Under the pieces are notes generated by a model. The model had not been told where the DNA came from. It saw only the letters and a program-made list of their open reading frames with translations, and ran no database searches. Position numbers and translations under genes: made by a program. A stretch of 64,000 nucleotides of DNA from Talinum fruticosum (Eukaryota > Streptophyta > Magnoliopsida > Caryophyllales > Talinaceae): positions 2,666,001 through 2,730,000 of the forward strand of contig JAITYX010000032.1 in the NCBI GenBank assembly GCA_021018815.1, in the 5' to 3' direction. Positions within the stretch are counted from its first letter, which is position 1; each line of letters opens with the position of its first letter. Of the stretch, positions 9,998 through 23,265 are shown piece by piece.

Positions 9998-12564
9998 ATG
10001 GAGAGAGCGGAGCAGCTTCTTCAACTGAGTCAGGACGAGTCGGAGACCGTGTCGCGACTCGCTGTTAACCCTCATGAGTTCCAAGTTGGACCCAGTTTCT
10101 TTGAGGATTTCGCCCTTAGAGGCATCCGAGTCGACCGAGTCCAACCCGCCATGATCTTCTGTACTTTCCGAGTTCCTCCTCGCCTCATTGTATGTTTTCT
10201 TCAAAACCCACTTCGCTTTTTTCTATTTGATTGTTGGAATTTTATTGTTTTTTTATGATTCTGATTATTATTTGCAATTTTTCTGGGGGCAGTCTGCGAC
10301 TGATTTTTGATCGAGAGAGAGAGACAGAGAGAGAGAATTGTGAGTTGGTGATGAAATTCGACTGGTGTTGAAATAGGTTGGTGGAAAAAATGTAAAATTT
10401 ATTTGTCTAAGTTGCTCTACTTAGCTTCCGAATGAAGCAGTATCTTTAATTTAATAACAAACTGTATTCATGAATGCATTTCAAGTTTTGACTTGGAAAA
10501 CTCTTGGGTTCTCGCAATTAGGCACTGGGTGATTGCTGGAGCTGTGAGTTAAATTCTTTTTGGTTATCTCTGATTTTACAGGGATAAATTCGCCCTGGTA
10601 TTGAAATAGGTTTGGTGATAGTGGGCTGCTGTCATGGAGCCAGAAAGATATTTGGTTGGGATCATTTTTTGCTTATGTTGGATTGCTTTGGGATCGCTGT
10701 TGTTTTGGGGATCTTGATGATAGCAGCAGTGCTGCCTTGGGCAGTGTTTGCAGTTCTGGATCAGGTTTTGGATTTTTGCAACTATCTCGGAGATAAGAAA
10801 ATGTTAAAAGTACAGAGCAGGATTGGAAAGAAATGAGCTTGGGGACTTAAAATGTTTCCTTTCTAAGTGATCATGTGTGATATATGTGCGCTGGCATAGC
10901 TGCATTGTGCATAAATGTTTGCTGTCTTGGCTGTTGAACAATAAGTTGTCAGCAAGGAAAATGCTGATTGGTATGAATCATAACTCAGCAGTAGACAGTG
11001 AGAATAGCTTAATTACTGAATCCTTTAATCTGGTATTAGTTCCAACTAGATTTTTGCTTGTCCCTTTTTCTTACTCTTCTAGGGGAAAAGGACTCAAGAG
11101 AGGGAGGGGCAGAACCACAGTACAGTTGAGCGCCATCCCAGTTGAACCAGAACAAGCACCAATCCTGATTCCTATTCATTGTTTTCTTTGTCTTGCTTAG
11201 TCTTTCCATATATAAATGGAGAAAGAATAGTAAGAAATAAGATAATGAATTTGTATCTGAAAAGGTTGATCAAAGAACTGTTCCACAGAGAACTTGGAGC
11301 GCTAGGCATGTCTTCTTACTGAATTATGTTCATCAAATAGTTGAACTATGTGAATTGTGAAGCACCCATGTGAGAGACTTGACACTCTGATATAGATGTT
11401 GAAACTTGACCCTCCATTTTATGCTGAAAACATGCAAAATCTCTACAATATGGCTAGGCCAACCCCTCGACCTGTCTCAAGTGGCACTCCTGTTATATTT
11501 TTCTTTTATGTTGTGAACTTCTATAGGTCTTTGACAAAGATTGATGAATGCTTTATTTTTAGCACCTTTTTGTTTACGAATGTTCTACTTTGAACATCTT
11601 ACTTGCAGGACAGAAATGGAAATTTCGCTGCTGGTGCAATCGCCAACCTCATTGATATTGTTGGCAATGCATTGATTTACAGAGTTGGCAAGGCCATGAA
11701 TGTGTCTGTCAACATGTCCATCTCATATTTGTCTAATGCAAAGCTTGATGTAAGTAAGCCATATGCTTTCTAGAATCAGCCACATACCTATAACCTGTTT
11801 CTTTGCTGCTAAATCAAGTCCACCTTCTTTTTCATTTACCATTTTATCAGCGTCTTCTTGAGTATTTCAGTGAGTTTTAACCTATTATATAGCCTGGAAA
11901 ATGATTCCAACAATACGCTCATATGTTAAAAGTTACTTGTAAATGTGGAATGCCCTACATTTGCAACTTTTATATATATGTATGAGTTTGTGGATCTTAT
12001 CATGAGGATTGAGTTCTATGATGGGGGTAAATCAAATCTAATTATTTCTCTCTTTTGGATTATAATGGAGTAAATCAAGTGTCTCAATTGTGTTACACTT
12101 CTCATTCTTTGTGAGTAGGCCAACAAATGTAATTATGGGGTCTTTGAAAACACCCTCTACAATTGTATGGTTTATGATGGAGTTGTTATATGATAGTCCT
12201 TGGTAGTACAATCAAGTCGGTAGAGGCAACTCTGTGATAGTAAGCTTTCATTTGATGACCAAATTTGTTGCTGAAAATTAGGGTGCAAATCTAAGAATGT
12301 TTCTTGGCAATTGGGCTTCCTATCAATTTGGCTATTATTTTGTTAGCATTGAATTCCATACCTTCGTTCTTCATATTCGAGCCATGTGCTTGTTGATTTA
12401 CATGGCTAAAATGTTGGCAGGATGAATTGGAGGTGACGTCAAAATTGCTCGGGAGAACTGGATCTGTTTCAGGAACATCCGTTGTTATCAAGAATAAAGC
12501 ATCTGGAGAGATTGTAGCTGAAGGGCGACATTCATTGTTTAGCAGAATTGAGAGCAAAATTTAG
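9998..12564 (+). CDS. Acyl-CoA thioesterase 13-like (hotdog fold), copy 3
   Basis: Exons 9998-10189, 11609-11749 and 12421-12564 have exactly the same lengths (192, 141, 144) and phases as copy 2 and also encode 158 residues. The protein starts MERAEQLLQLSQDESETVSR. It keeps the catalytic helix as DRNGNFAAGAIANLIDIVGN, with Asp80, and ends KASGEIVAEGRHSLFSRIES KI. An in-frame ATG at 9938 would add 20 residues rich in basic and polar amino acids (MEREQGSRNKAPRPKSRVET). I chose 9998 because it aligns with copy 2. The upstream start could yield an extended isoform. All conserved family positions are intact. It shares the AAG replacement of the HGG motif with copy 2. Expected role is acyl-CoA hydrolysis; the specific substrate is unknown. 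Confidence 0.88.
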
Positions 12565-14390
12565 CAATTCCATGATATCTTTGCTATTTTGCATCGATGA
12601 TTATTCTTTCTATGTTTGATGCACAATCATTTGTGCCTTGAATTCCAGACCGTACTGCATTAAAAGGTCAGATAGATTCAAAATTATGAAAAGTAGCAAT
12701 GAGGCCGATGAAAATGGGTTTCTAACTCAGGTCCCTATACCAAATCCTAGCTAGAAACTGTATTTCTTTTGAGAGAGTAACGCACATTTAGGCAAAGATA
12801 ATAAGGTCGGACAGCTTTGTCAGTAGAGACAATTGCATAACATGCTAGTAAAATTATGAATTTGTATGACCCAAGTTTGTTACTGAAAATTGGAGTGGAA
12901 AAGGAGAGAATGTTTCTTGGTAACTTTCAAATTGTAAGAAAAGAAAAACACAGAACGATTCCGGTACAAGAGTTTGCTTGTTCATCAGTATTACTTACGT
13001 TAACAGTAGTAAATTGCATAACTTTGCTGCATACGTAACTTTGCTGCTTATAACTTGTCAAGCTTCAGCTCTTAAAAACCCTTTGTTACTTTTCTCGTTA
13101 TGAAAGGTTAACTCTTCACTGTTGACATCAAACATTTGAATATATTGGCATCAGAAAACGAATATTTGAAGCAAGTTAGGGTTGATTTTCTCCAACTGCC
13201 ATCTTAACCTTGTTTATTGTGCTGTTCTTCTCTTCTAGACTGACAGCTGTGATTGAACCTCAAACGTCAAAACTCATCATGTGTTTCTTGTTGATCAAAG
13301 TATTTGGAAAAGGTATTATTGATGTGAACCATTGCCTAAAGTGCACATGTTCCTGATGAATGTGGTCTCTAATGCTCCATTTTCATTTTGTCCCCAACAA
13401 CGTTTAGGTATAACCTTCTATTTTTATGATAGAATAGTCGATATGTTACTGTCATTTGTATTCGTATTTAGTATTGTTGTATTTGACCAGTTGTATAAAA
13501 ATTTATCTGAGATAAATATATAATAAAGATTTTATTATAAATTTTACTAGATAAAGGTTCCAAATGTATAAAATTTTCTGTAATAAATCAAACAAAATAT
13601 GACATATAGGTTCTTATAATAAGATTTAGAGATTTATGTTCAAATGTACAGTTGAAACACTTGTATTCTTATCAATTACGGAGTACATTTTATAAAAAAA
13701 AAAGATACAAAATTACAGATTTTACTTATGTCAAATCAATCTATATATACATAATAATTTCTCTAATCTAATTTACATTAATTTCTTATTGTATTAATCG
13801 CTCCAACATACATCAATCTAAACAACCTATTTTAAACTAACCTCATTAATTAATGTCATTTTCCCCTACAAGTTCATTTAGACAAAAAGTTTGAACTCAA
13901 AATAATCCATAAAACTTCATTCACCCATTTAAATTATTTTACAATTAATACAATAAGAAATCCTAATTTGGTGTAATAATTTTGTAATTGTTCACGTCAA
14001 TTAATTTTATTATTGTTTTACGTGTAAAAATTTATATCTCACCAATCTCTCTATTACAACTATCGAAAGAAAAAAATAATAATTTAATACAATTTATAAT
14101 ATCTAGATAAATTACTCCATCTACTTTAATATTTATATCAATTAATTTAATTTACTTCAAATAAATTAAAACAGGGAGAATATTAAGAACGTTTTAAGCC
14201 TACTTAGGGCGATAAACTCTCTCCACCGGAGGAGTTTGTTTATTTATTTATTTTCGGACTGTCCCGCTTAAATACCGTTATGCGCGCCTTTTCTGAGGCA
14301 ACCACCTCCACGTGCCCTTTCCCTAATACGAATCACTACTAATAAATAAATCACCTCCTCGATTTCTTTTCCCATCAATTTTCGATTACA
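12565..14390. other. Intergenic DNA between the thioesterase cluster and the phosphorylase gene
   Basis: The first part is the likely 3' UTR of copy 3. From about 13500 the sequence is strongly AT-rich with no exon seen. A CT-rich run at 14393-14417 lies just before the phosphorylase leader and probably belongs to its promoter or 5' UTR. Confidence 0.45.
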
Positions 14391-14577
14391 TCTCTCTCTC
14401 TCTCGCTCTCTCTCTCCAATCAATTGTTCCGCTTCAGTTACTTAAACTCAGGTATTATGATTCATGAGTTAATTTCTTTACTCTAATTCAATCTTTTTAT
14501 TCCCTTTTGGAGTTTGAATGTTTGGGTTTAATTATCTCAAGGTTTTCAGAATCAAATTTGTGCTTTAACTGCAGAAA

Positions 14578-17500
14578 ATGGGGAATGATAAGGCGGATAA
14601 GTATGAAATTGCTTCGAAAATCCCGGCTGAAGCGAATCCCTCATCTGACAAAACAATGGATATTGCGTCAAACATCAATTACCATGCCCACTTCAGCCCT
14701 CACTTCTCCCCACTAAAGTTTGAACCAGAACAGGCCTTCTATGCCACTGCTGAGAGTGTTCGTGATCGTCTAATTAAGGTATCCACCTTAACTCTTTATG
14801 CTATCATTTCAGTGCTAAGAGTTTGCTCAATCAGTTGTAATGTATTGAATTTCTGGGATTGAATAATATCTGGATAACTTGTATTCTGCTTGTTCAATAT
14901 TTAAAATGGAAGCTTTAGTATGGGGTGAAGAAAATGTGTCAGTTTTATTGGACTTGATCGATGCCGGTTCAAGGCAAATAATATGAAGATATTATGCTAT
15001 CCACAGCATATTGTATTTTTAGATAACATATTGTAAGATAGAATATGTTGTTATCTAAAAATACAATATGCTGTGGATAGCATAATATCTTCATAAATAA
15101 GGAGGCCCGGGAGGGAAAGGGGCAAGTTCAATCGTAGAATACTTGTATGCACCTGTTTATTTGATGAGGTATTGTGTTACTCTCTGCAGAATTGGAATGA
15201 GACCTACGGTCACTTTCACAAGGTTGATCCGAAGCAGACATACTACTTGTCTATGGAATATCTGCAAGGCCGAGCTTTAACAAATGCTGTTGGCAACTTG
15301 AACATCCATGATGCTTATGCTGATGCTCTTAATAAACTTGGCCATCAGCTTGAGGAGGTTGTCGAGGAGGTAGTTTTTGATGAAACTCTTGCATCAATTT
15401 ACTCCTCATCATATGCCATAATTCAGTACATGTATTCTTTTTAATTTTGAGGAATAAACTTTTGTCATAATTCTTCTAGGTTTCAAAAGTTACTATTTAT
15501 CCTGGTGGTCAATCTGTAAATGTTATTTTGTGATTTGGAGGTTGTGCTGATAAGTGATGGCCTGTATCTCTTTAGCATTGAAAAGGAGTTACACTAACTC
15601 TTTATGGTCTTTTTATTAGGAAAAAGATGCAGCACTTGGAAATGGTGGTCTAGGGAGGCTGGCTTCCTGCTTTTTGGATTCTATGGCTACATTGAATTTG
15701 CCTGCATGGGGATACGGTTTGAGATATAGATATGGGCTCTTCAAGCAGATATTCAACAAAGAGGGCCAACAAGAACTTGCGGAAGATTGGCTCGAGGTTT
15801 GTGCTGAAGCTATGTTTCCTAATACATTAAGAAAACTTTTTGGGATATCCTATAGCTTACATGGTCCCTTTTGAAAATTTGCAGAAGTTTAGTCCTTGGG
15901 AAGTTGTCAGGCATGACATTGTATATCCTGTCCGATTTTTTGGTCAGGTTGAGGTCAATCCTAATGGATCGTAAGTATCCCTTTGAGATAGTCGCTCCCT
16001 GTATTTGTAGATGGTTTTAGTTATGAAGTTTGAGAAATGGCTTAATTGATTATATCCGATGTCTAAAGTTCTAACTCGATTTATATCATATAATTAGGCC
16101 TGCTAGTGCTCTTAATAAATGTTTTCTATGTCTAAAGTTCAAACTCAATGGTACAGGCCAGCAATGCTCAGAGGTTTCTGTACTTAAATTATCCAATTGA
16201 CTCCCTGATCTAATGCTTCTGCTCTGTCTTATGTGCATTTCAGACGAAAATGGGTCGGGGGTGAGGTCATTCAAGCTTTGGCATATGATGTGCCCATCCC
16301 TGGTTACAAGACCAAGAACACTATCAGTCTTCGTCTTTGGGATGCAAAATTGTGTGCTGCGGACTTCAACCTGTTTCAATTTAATGATGGACAATATGAA
16401 TCTGCTCAACAACTTCATTCCAAAGCTCAGCAGGTTGCATAATAACCTTTTAACAGACTTTTGTGTACTTATGATTCGCGTTTCAATTGTTTCTTTTTCA
16501 ATTCCAGATATGCGCTGTTCTTTATCCAGGAGATGCTACAGAAAATGGAAAGCTGTTGCGTCTGAAGCAGCAACATTTTCTGTGCAGTGCTTCACTTCAG
16601 GTTACGTCTGCCTTACTTGCTTGATGGGTGCTTTTTATCCTAGGTTAATTGTCTGTTAGTCACAATATTCCACTCATACAACTTGCAGATATATGATATG
16701 ATGAAAGTAACTGACTTGCTTGGACTTTGTGTTTCCTTTTTAAAAAATTACTATAATGAAATATACATTAAGTCATGAAAAAATCTGAGTTCAGATGACG
16801 AGTCTTGTATTTGCATAGTGGAGAGAAACTCTGAAGGATAGTATACATACAACTAGCTAGCAAAATTAAAGTTTGTCTGATTATCTTATTTAAATTTAAG
16901 GATATAACTTGCTACTTCCGTCATCATGGCTATAGCTGCATGTGAAGTTTAGTAGAGTAGGCCCTTTGTGCATCACAAATGCCCATGAAGTTAAAAGCTA
17001 CAAGTTTGTGAAGGAGGGAAATAGTAGTTTTCACTCCGAATTCATTGGTGCAACTGGTTCTTCAATGTGGGGAAATAGGCGGAATTGTAAATAGAATTGA
17101 TAGCCAAGCCAGAATTCATTTCTCGTTGATTACAAGACTAAAGTGTTTTTTCCTAAATTATGCCTCCTCCTCTGAACTCCAGTCTCATTTACACTTGAAT
17201 AAGAATAGGCTTAATTTGTTCACAGTTTGCTTTTCCCCAAGTTGTGCAGGGTGCCTATCATTTTTAAGTTGTTTTTATGCTGTCCCTATTGTAAACTTCT
17301 CATGTATCATGAACAACAGGACATGATTGCCAGATTTAAAGAAAGAAAAGCAGGACGAAAGTGGTCTGATTTTCCCAACAAAGTTGCAGTTCAACTTAAT
17401 GATACACATCCCACACTTGCCATTCCTGAACTTATGCATTTGCTGATGGATGAGGAAGGGCTTGGATGGGATGAAGCTTGGGATGTGACAACCAGGTGAA

Positions 17501-20500
17501 CTACATTTTCTTCCCTGCTGTTGTTTCTCCTTGAATTGCACCATTCCTTGCCTTCTTGGTGACAATGGAAATAAAACAGGACTATTGCATACACAAACCA
17601 CACTGTTCTTCCTGAAGCTCTGGAGAAATGGTCGCAATCTGTTATGTGGAAGCTTCTCCCCGTCATATGGAGATTATAGCTGAAATAGACAGACGGGTAG
17701 GTCTATCTGTTTGTCTTCAATATCAGTAGCTCCATCACAAAATCCTACCACGTTCTAAATTAACTTAAAAATTGACAAGTCTATGCATATGAATTGCACA
17801 GTCTCACACCAGATAATTGCTTCTCGTTTTGTCACTTTAGACTCCAGAGAGTCATGAATAATCGAAGTTTGAAAGTGTCTTGTGAAGGATATCTGGATAA
17901 CTTGTGTTAATAATAACTGAAACAATGAGGTTGGAATTTGCTATACCATGGAAAGCAAAAGATTCATTTTGACATGGAGTTTGTTAAACTATAAATTGCG
18001 ATATGTCTTGCAGTTTGTGGAGATGATAAATTCCACAAGACCTGACCTTAAGGGCAAGGTTGACTCTATGCGCATCCTGGATGATAATCCTGAAAAACCA
18101 GTAGTACGCATGGCCAACTTATGTGTGGTGTCTTCTCATACGGTAAGCTGTGATTTCCATATGGTGAATACCAATGTATCCTAGCCAAGATATTAACTTT
18201 CAGTGTCTCTATTTTTCTGCAGGTAAACGGTGTTGCACAGCTGCATAGTGACATCTTAAAAGCAGAGCTATTTGCAAACTACGTCTCTGTGTGGCCTACC
18301 AAGTTCCAGAACAAGACAAATGGTATCACTCCCCGTAGATGGATCCGGTTTTGCAATCCTCTGCTAAGTAATATTATCACGAAGTGGTTGAAGACTGATC
18401 AATGGGTTTTTGATCTTGAACTTCTTTCGAACCTACGCAAAGTAATTGTAGTTAATATTGGTTGTGCTTTTGCCTTTTGTCTGAGCTTAAATGTCTAGAT
18501 GTTGACAATGTGCATTTTTTTCCAATTAGTTTGCTGACAATGAGGAACTTCAAGCTGAGTGGGCTTCTGCCAAAATGGCAAATAAAAAGCGTTTGGCACA
18601 ATATATACATAAAGCAACGGGTGTGACAGTAGACCCAAATAGCCTTTTTGACATACAGGTCAAGCGAATCCATGAATACAAAAGACAGCTTTTAAATATC
18701 CTGGGTGCAATTTACAGGTACAAGAAGTTGAAGGTATGATAGCTTCTCTTTTCCTTTTATTCTTAAATGATATTCTTGTTTTGATTGAGCTGTTGATTAA
18801 ATTTTTCAATTTTAAAAAAAAAAAAAAAAAGACATAAACAGGATATTGCACTATACATAAACAAATGAGGCATTTCTCCAAGTTTTTTCAAACTGCAATA
18901 TAGATCACCTCCTATGTTTCCCAGTCTTAGTTATGTTTCTGCGACCTGTCCAGCATGCATTCTTACCCAGTTATTACCGCTTATATTTCTCAGTCCTAGT
19001 TACTCATATCCAGCATGGATACATGGAGAGGTGCTGGATTCTTATATTTTCTGAAATTTATACTTGTTTGTAGCCACAAATGAAATTTCAACTGTCTATC
19101 TGCATTGAATTGTCAAGTAGCTATTATAGATACTTGAGATAGAATTAAAAATCAGAACAATATAGATTGAAAACTATATTTTTATCAAGAAAAATGCAAG
19201 CTTACAGAAAATATAGATTTTTGTCAAGTTAGAAAGACGGGGAAGTAAGAATAGTATTAACAATAAATTTGAATCTTTGCTACTTATCAGGTGTTCTTTT
19301 TTAATGCCTAACCTTAAATCTTTGAAAACACTTGTGTGTGTGTGTGTGTGTGTTGGGATTAACTGCACAATGATGGCTGCTGAAAACTCCATTTGCGGTT
19401 TTATGAAAAGTTTGATATTTGACAAACTATGTTACATAACATTCAGAATACAATTATGCATTTGTTTAATGGGAAATCCATGCTGGAATAATAGTAACGA
19501 ATATTACATGTTTGAGCTAAAAAGGACTTCACAAAAGGGTTCCTTATCAAGGTGTTTGGTTGTACAGTTTCTCAGAATCCCTCCTGAAACTAGATATTTA
19601 GCGCAAGAAATAAGGGTCCTAAGAGCATTTCGTGGAGCTTGAATGCCAAACTTTGGGTTCTATTTATAGTGCTTGGAGAAAATGGACATTTTTTTCATTA
19701 TTTATTAACTGGCCAGAAATTGTTAAAATAGAAACTGTTATTATTTTAGAATTTTTTACAATTTTTACCATTATGCTTAACTCAGGTTTATAACCTCTAG
19801 CATTTGCATATTGGCTGTAGAATTGTCTAATTAAAGCTTGAAGTGATCATTAACAGGAAATGAGCCAGGAGGAACGGAAGAAAACGACACCTAGAACCAT
19901 CATGATCGGTGGTAAAGCATTTGCGACGTATACAAATGCTAAAAGAATAGTCAAATTGGTGAATGATGTGGGAGCTGTTGTCAACTCTGATCCAGAAGTC
20001 AACAGTTTCCTCAAGGTAATGAGCGGCAGAATATCTCACCTATTTGTAAATTATTGCACTATGAAGTAGTAGTGGCGTTGCTGAAGTACCTGTTCCTCTT
20101 TCTCTCTTCTTTTTGCTCCCCTTCATATGTCCTTTAACTTATTGTCCACATTCTTGAGGGTTTGATGAGAATAAACTTGAGTGCAAGCCTTACTTACAGT
20201 CGTCTGCCAACCAATCATGATAAATGTAGACCTGAGTCTTCACAAAAACTTATCATATCTAAAGGAAACTGAATCAATTCAACATTTGGTCATGTTTCAT
20301 CAACTATGAAGTGTGAATCAAATGTTTCCCCGCCTCAGCAGGATCAGCGCTGGTGTTGTGAGTCATATGTTTAAGAGAGATGTGGTTCAGCGAAACCAAT
20401 TCATGTATTTTCCATCACAACAAATGTCGCCTTAGGCATAGGGTTATGTCATTCATGATTAAGCTACATAAAAGAAGCTGGCATAGAGAAGCTGAAGCTT

Positions 20501-22331
20501 CTGATATGTCACATAGCTTGCAGGCCTCATTATAAAACATCGCTCATGCAATTTAGTAGGGCCCACACTGGGTGCTGTTGTCGTTGTTACTCTCCCGTCA
20601 GTTTATAAGTTGGGATCACAGTTTCTGAAACTCTTACAAAATGTTTGTCATAATTTCTACGGTCCAAAGTTGGTTCAAACTGTCAGCATTTTCATTTATT
20701 TGACTTGATTGTTCTTAAAACATTTCAGGTTGTGTTTATTCCCAACTACAACGTCTCTGTGGCAGAGTTGCTTATTCCCGGGAGTGAGTTGTCACAGCAT
20801 ATCAGCACTGCAGGCATGGAAGCCAGTGGAACAAGCAACATGAAGTTTGCACTCAATGGTTGCCTCATAATAGGAACCTTGGATGGGGCTAACATAGAAA
20901 TCAGGGAGGAAATTGGAAAAGAGAATTTCTTCCTCTTTGGCGCCACAGCAGATGAAGTACCAAAGCTCCGCAAAGCAAGAGAGAATGGAGAGGTATTTCT
21001 CTGCTGTTCATGAACATCCTTAAAAAGTTCCCATTTTCTGAGTGATCTATGAATCCATTTCCAAGCCATGAGGACTTAACATATGGTTGAATCATGAATA
21101 ATTATTATGATTATATTCATGTACATACGACTATACTTTTGATCAGCTGTGACATGATCTAGGCCTTCTTCGTTAATTGAACACTGTAGACATAAATAGT
21201 TCGTAACCTGTTTGTAAAACTTCTAGCAGACACTGCATGTTTGGCCTATTAAATCAAAATTTCCAGTTGCAAAACTGGCTTCCATTGAATTCTTTCAAGA
21301 ACCTGATATAATGCTGGCTGACAAGAAATTGCTCCATTGATATTTACAGTTCAAACCAGACCCTCGATTTGAAGAAGCTAAACAATTTATAAGATCTGGG
21401 GCATTTGGAAGCTATGATTATAACCCTCTCCTGGAATCTCTTGAGGGCAATTCTGGGTTTGGCCGTGGGGATTATTTCCTTGTTGGGCACGACTTCCCAC
21501 TCTATATGGATGCACAAGCTACAGTTGATGAGGCATACAAGTAAGATCTCCTACTATTCATTTCTGGATTACCAAATAATATTTAACTCCCTTTTCCACA
21601 AACTAACTTAAGTTTGATTCATTAGACACGCATCTTCTAAAGCAGAAACAGTAAATTTTTACTCTCTCTAAATTTATGAGTAAAATCTTGGACCGTTGGA
21701 ATTGTACCAATAACCCATACTACTGTGGCTTCACATGTTCAGTACATGATTTCCTGCCCATTAACATTTTTCTCTTAGCTGCATAGCCCCTCGTCTAGTT
21801 TTCGTCTCCTCATCAACCATAATGCATTTTACCAACCGTAATATTGAGGTCAAAAACCTATGCCACTGCATGGCTTCTCTACCCTTAAGACTAAAAATGC
21901 ACAAGGAGCTCACAGTTTCACGCCCCAACTTCCAACACCTCAGCTCTTCTGACCATAGTTACTGGAAATTCTGGTTGCAATCCCCATTCCGGGCCAAGCA
22001 ACTTGAAGCCTAATTTAGGATAAACTTGCGTTGTAAGTACTGATCCATGTTTCTGACCTAACCAATCCAAGATATGATACTTCGATTCTTCACAGTTGAC
22101 TGGTTTTTGGGCAAGCTAAAGCAAAACGTTGTTAAGCCATTCTATCACCTCATTTCAGAGTAAAGTTCTACTCAATCTACTGATAATATATACTATGTGC
22201 ACAGGGATAAAAAGAAATGGTTGAAGATGTCTATACTAAGCACTGCAGGAAGCGGCAAATTCAGCAGTGACCGGACAATTGCACAGTATGCCAAGGAGAT
22301 ATGGAACATTGAAAAGTCCCCTGTGGCATAA
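14578..22331 (+). CDS. PHS2: Alpha-glucan phosphorylase, cytosolic H-type (one frameshift in exon 8)
   Basis: Fifteen coding exons: 14578-14778, 15190-15369, 15620-15796, 15885-15970, 16244-16433, 16508-16600, 17320-17495, 17580-17696, 18014-18142, 18223-18441, 18530-18733, 19857-20015, 20729-20992, 21350-21540, 22205-22331. A leader intron (14452-14574) precedes the ATG. The enzyme uses phosphate to release glucose-1-phosphate from glucans; the H form acts on cytosolic heteroglycans from starch-derived maltose. Seen: [20 protein letters not shown] (from residue 128), [39 protein letters not shown], and [14 protein letters not shown] with the PLP-binding lysine near residue 683. There is no transit peptide and no long plastid-type insertion, hence H-type. 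Length would be about 837 residues, normal for the class. Exon 8 is one base short at the C run 17658-17661 (CTTCTCCCCGTC), giving TAG at 17677-17679 after about 400 residues. All later exons are intact, in phase and well conserved, so an assembly error is more likely than a dead gene. Confidence 0.93.
14983..15094. repeat. Near-perfect 112-bp hairpin (MITE-like foldback) in phosphorylase intron 1
   Basis: The left arm starts ATGAAGATATTATGCTATCC and the right arm ends with its complement, GGATAGCATAATATCTTCAT. The arms of about 50 bases pair along their full length apart from a 3-base bulge, around a loop of about 9 bases. AAATA occurs at 14976-14980 and 15095-15099, a possible target-site duplication. 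It would be transcribed within the pre-mRNA as a long stem. A tiny foldback transposon or MITE is the simplest reading. Confidence 0.8.
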
Positions 22332-22894
22332 CTATCAAGGGAACTCAACCTCTTACTATGTAGTATATGGCACTGAAGCTAAACCATAAGACCACTTCTA
22401 CTGTTCTACAGATGGACTTGAAGCCGCGGTGTTTGGTTCAAATAAGTTGGGATATTTCAGTATCATTATGCAACAACAGAGTTAAGGACAAATAGTCCAT
22501 AGTTATTTCATATTCTTTTAGCAAGTTTTGGAAATGAGTCATGTATTTTATTTCTGTGATGAAATCACAGTGTGAAATCTGTACTTGTTTATTTATTTCC
22601 ATTTTCTAATGTCGATTAAGAAGCTCTTTTATTATAAATTAATGTAATAAATCCAAGGTAAAAAGTTCTTTTATTATTGAAAAGTTATATTTGAGGTGTT
22701 AAAATGTTAAAAAATATTCTTTTATTATTATGCAATAAACTCTAAGATAGAAAGGGGTGATTGAGTTGATCAAAAAAAAAAAAAGGGGTGATTGAGGAAG
22801 AACTTAATCTCTAATGCATGTTAAGTCAACTACAATTGCGGGGTCTTTTACTTCTGGGGGTAGAACAATTTCTTCGAGAACTCGATATGTATAG
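22332..22894. other. Phosphorylase 3' UTR and spacer
   Basis: The 3' UTR of the phosphorylase gene followed by AT-rich spacer. No other feature recognised. Confidence 0.5.
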
Positions 22895-23265
22895 ATGGTG
22901 AAATGCTACCATGGGCTCCCAGTTGTGCATCAAATCTCCAAAAGACCTCCTGATAAGAGAAGGAAGATTTTCAGTTGTCCTCTTTGGAGGGTAAGTTACT
23001 TTATTTATAATTTTATTTTATTTAATGAAATTTGGGTATTGAATATGGAAATTAGGGTATGAAAATTGCAAATTTGTTTTTGATTTTTTAAAAAAATTGC
23101 AAGGTCAATGACAACCATCATTTCTTCAAGTGGGACAAAGAGGAAGAGACGTCTATTGTGGAAAAACAAGATTCTAGAAGAAAGGGTACATTGGTGCCTC
23201 TAAAGTTGACATCAAATGTATTTAAAGTAGATATCAAATGTATTTTGTCATATTGCAGTGAATGA
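22895..23265 (+). CDS. Possible small GRF-type zinc-finger protein
   Basis: Two exons (22895-22990 and 23104-23265) joined across a GT-AG intron give an 85-residue frame. It starts MVKCYHGLPVVHQISKRPPD, then KRRKIFSCPLWR and VNDNHHFFKWDKEEETS. This follows the plant GRF zinc-finger pattern CxCGxx…T…NPxRRFxxCPxx…xxCxFFxWxDE. The first metal ligand pair is degraded (CYHG instead of CxCG) and the last cysteine is N/H (NDNHH), so metal binding is doubtful. GRF fingers occur in DNA repair proteins and in many plant transposon-derived genes. The rest of the C-terminus (SRRKGTLVPLK…) is not recognised. It could be a young orphan gene, a transposase-derived relic or a pseudogene exon pair. No transcript evidence can be seen. 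Confidence 0.45.

Noticed and set aside
10612..11200. Hydrophobic open frames in intron 1 of thioesterase copy 3
   Set aside because: They lie wholly within an intron and resemble no family, and the flanking exons splice perfectly without them.
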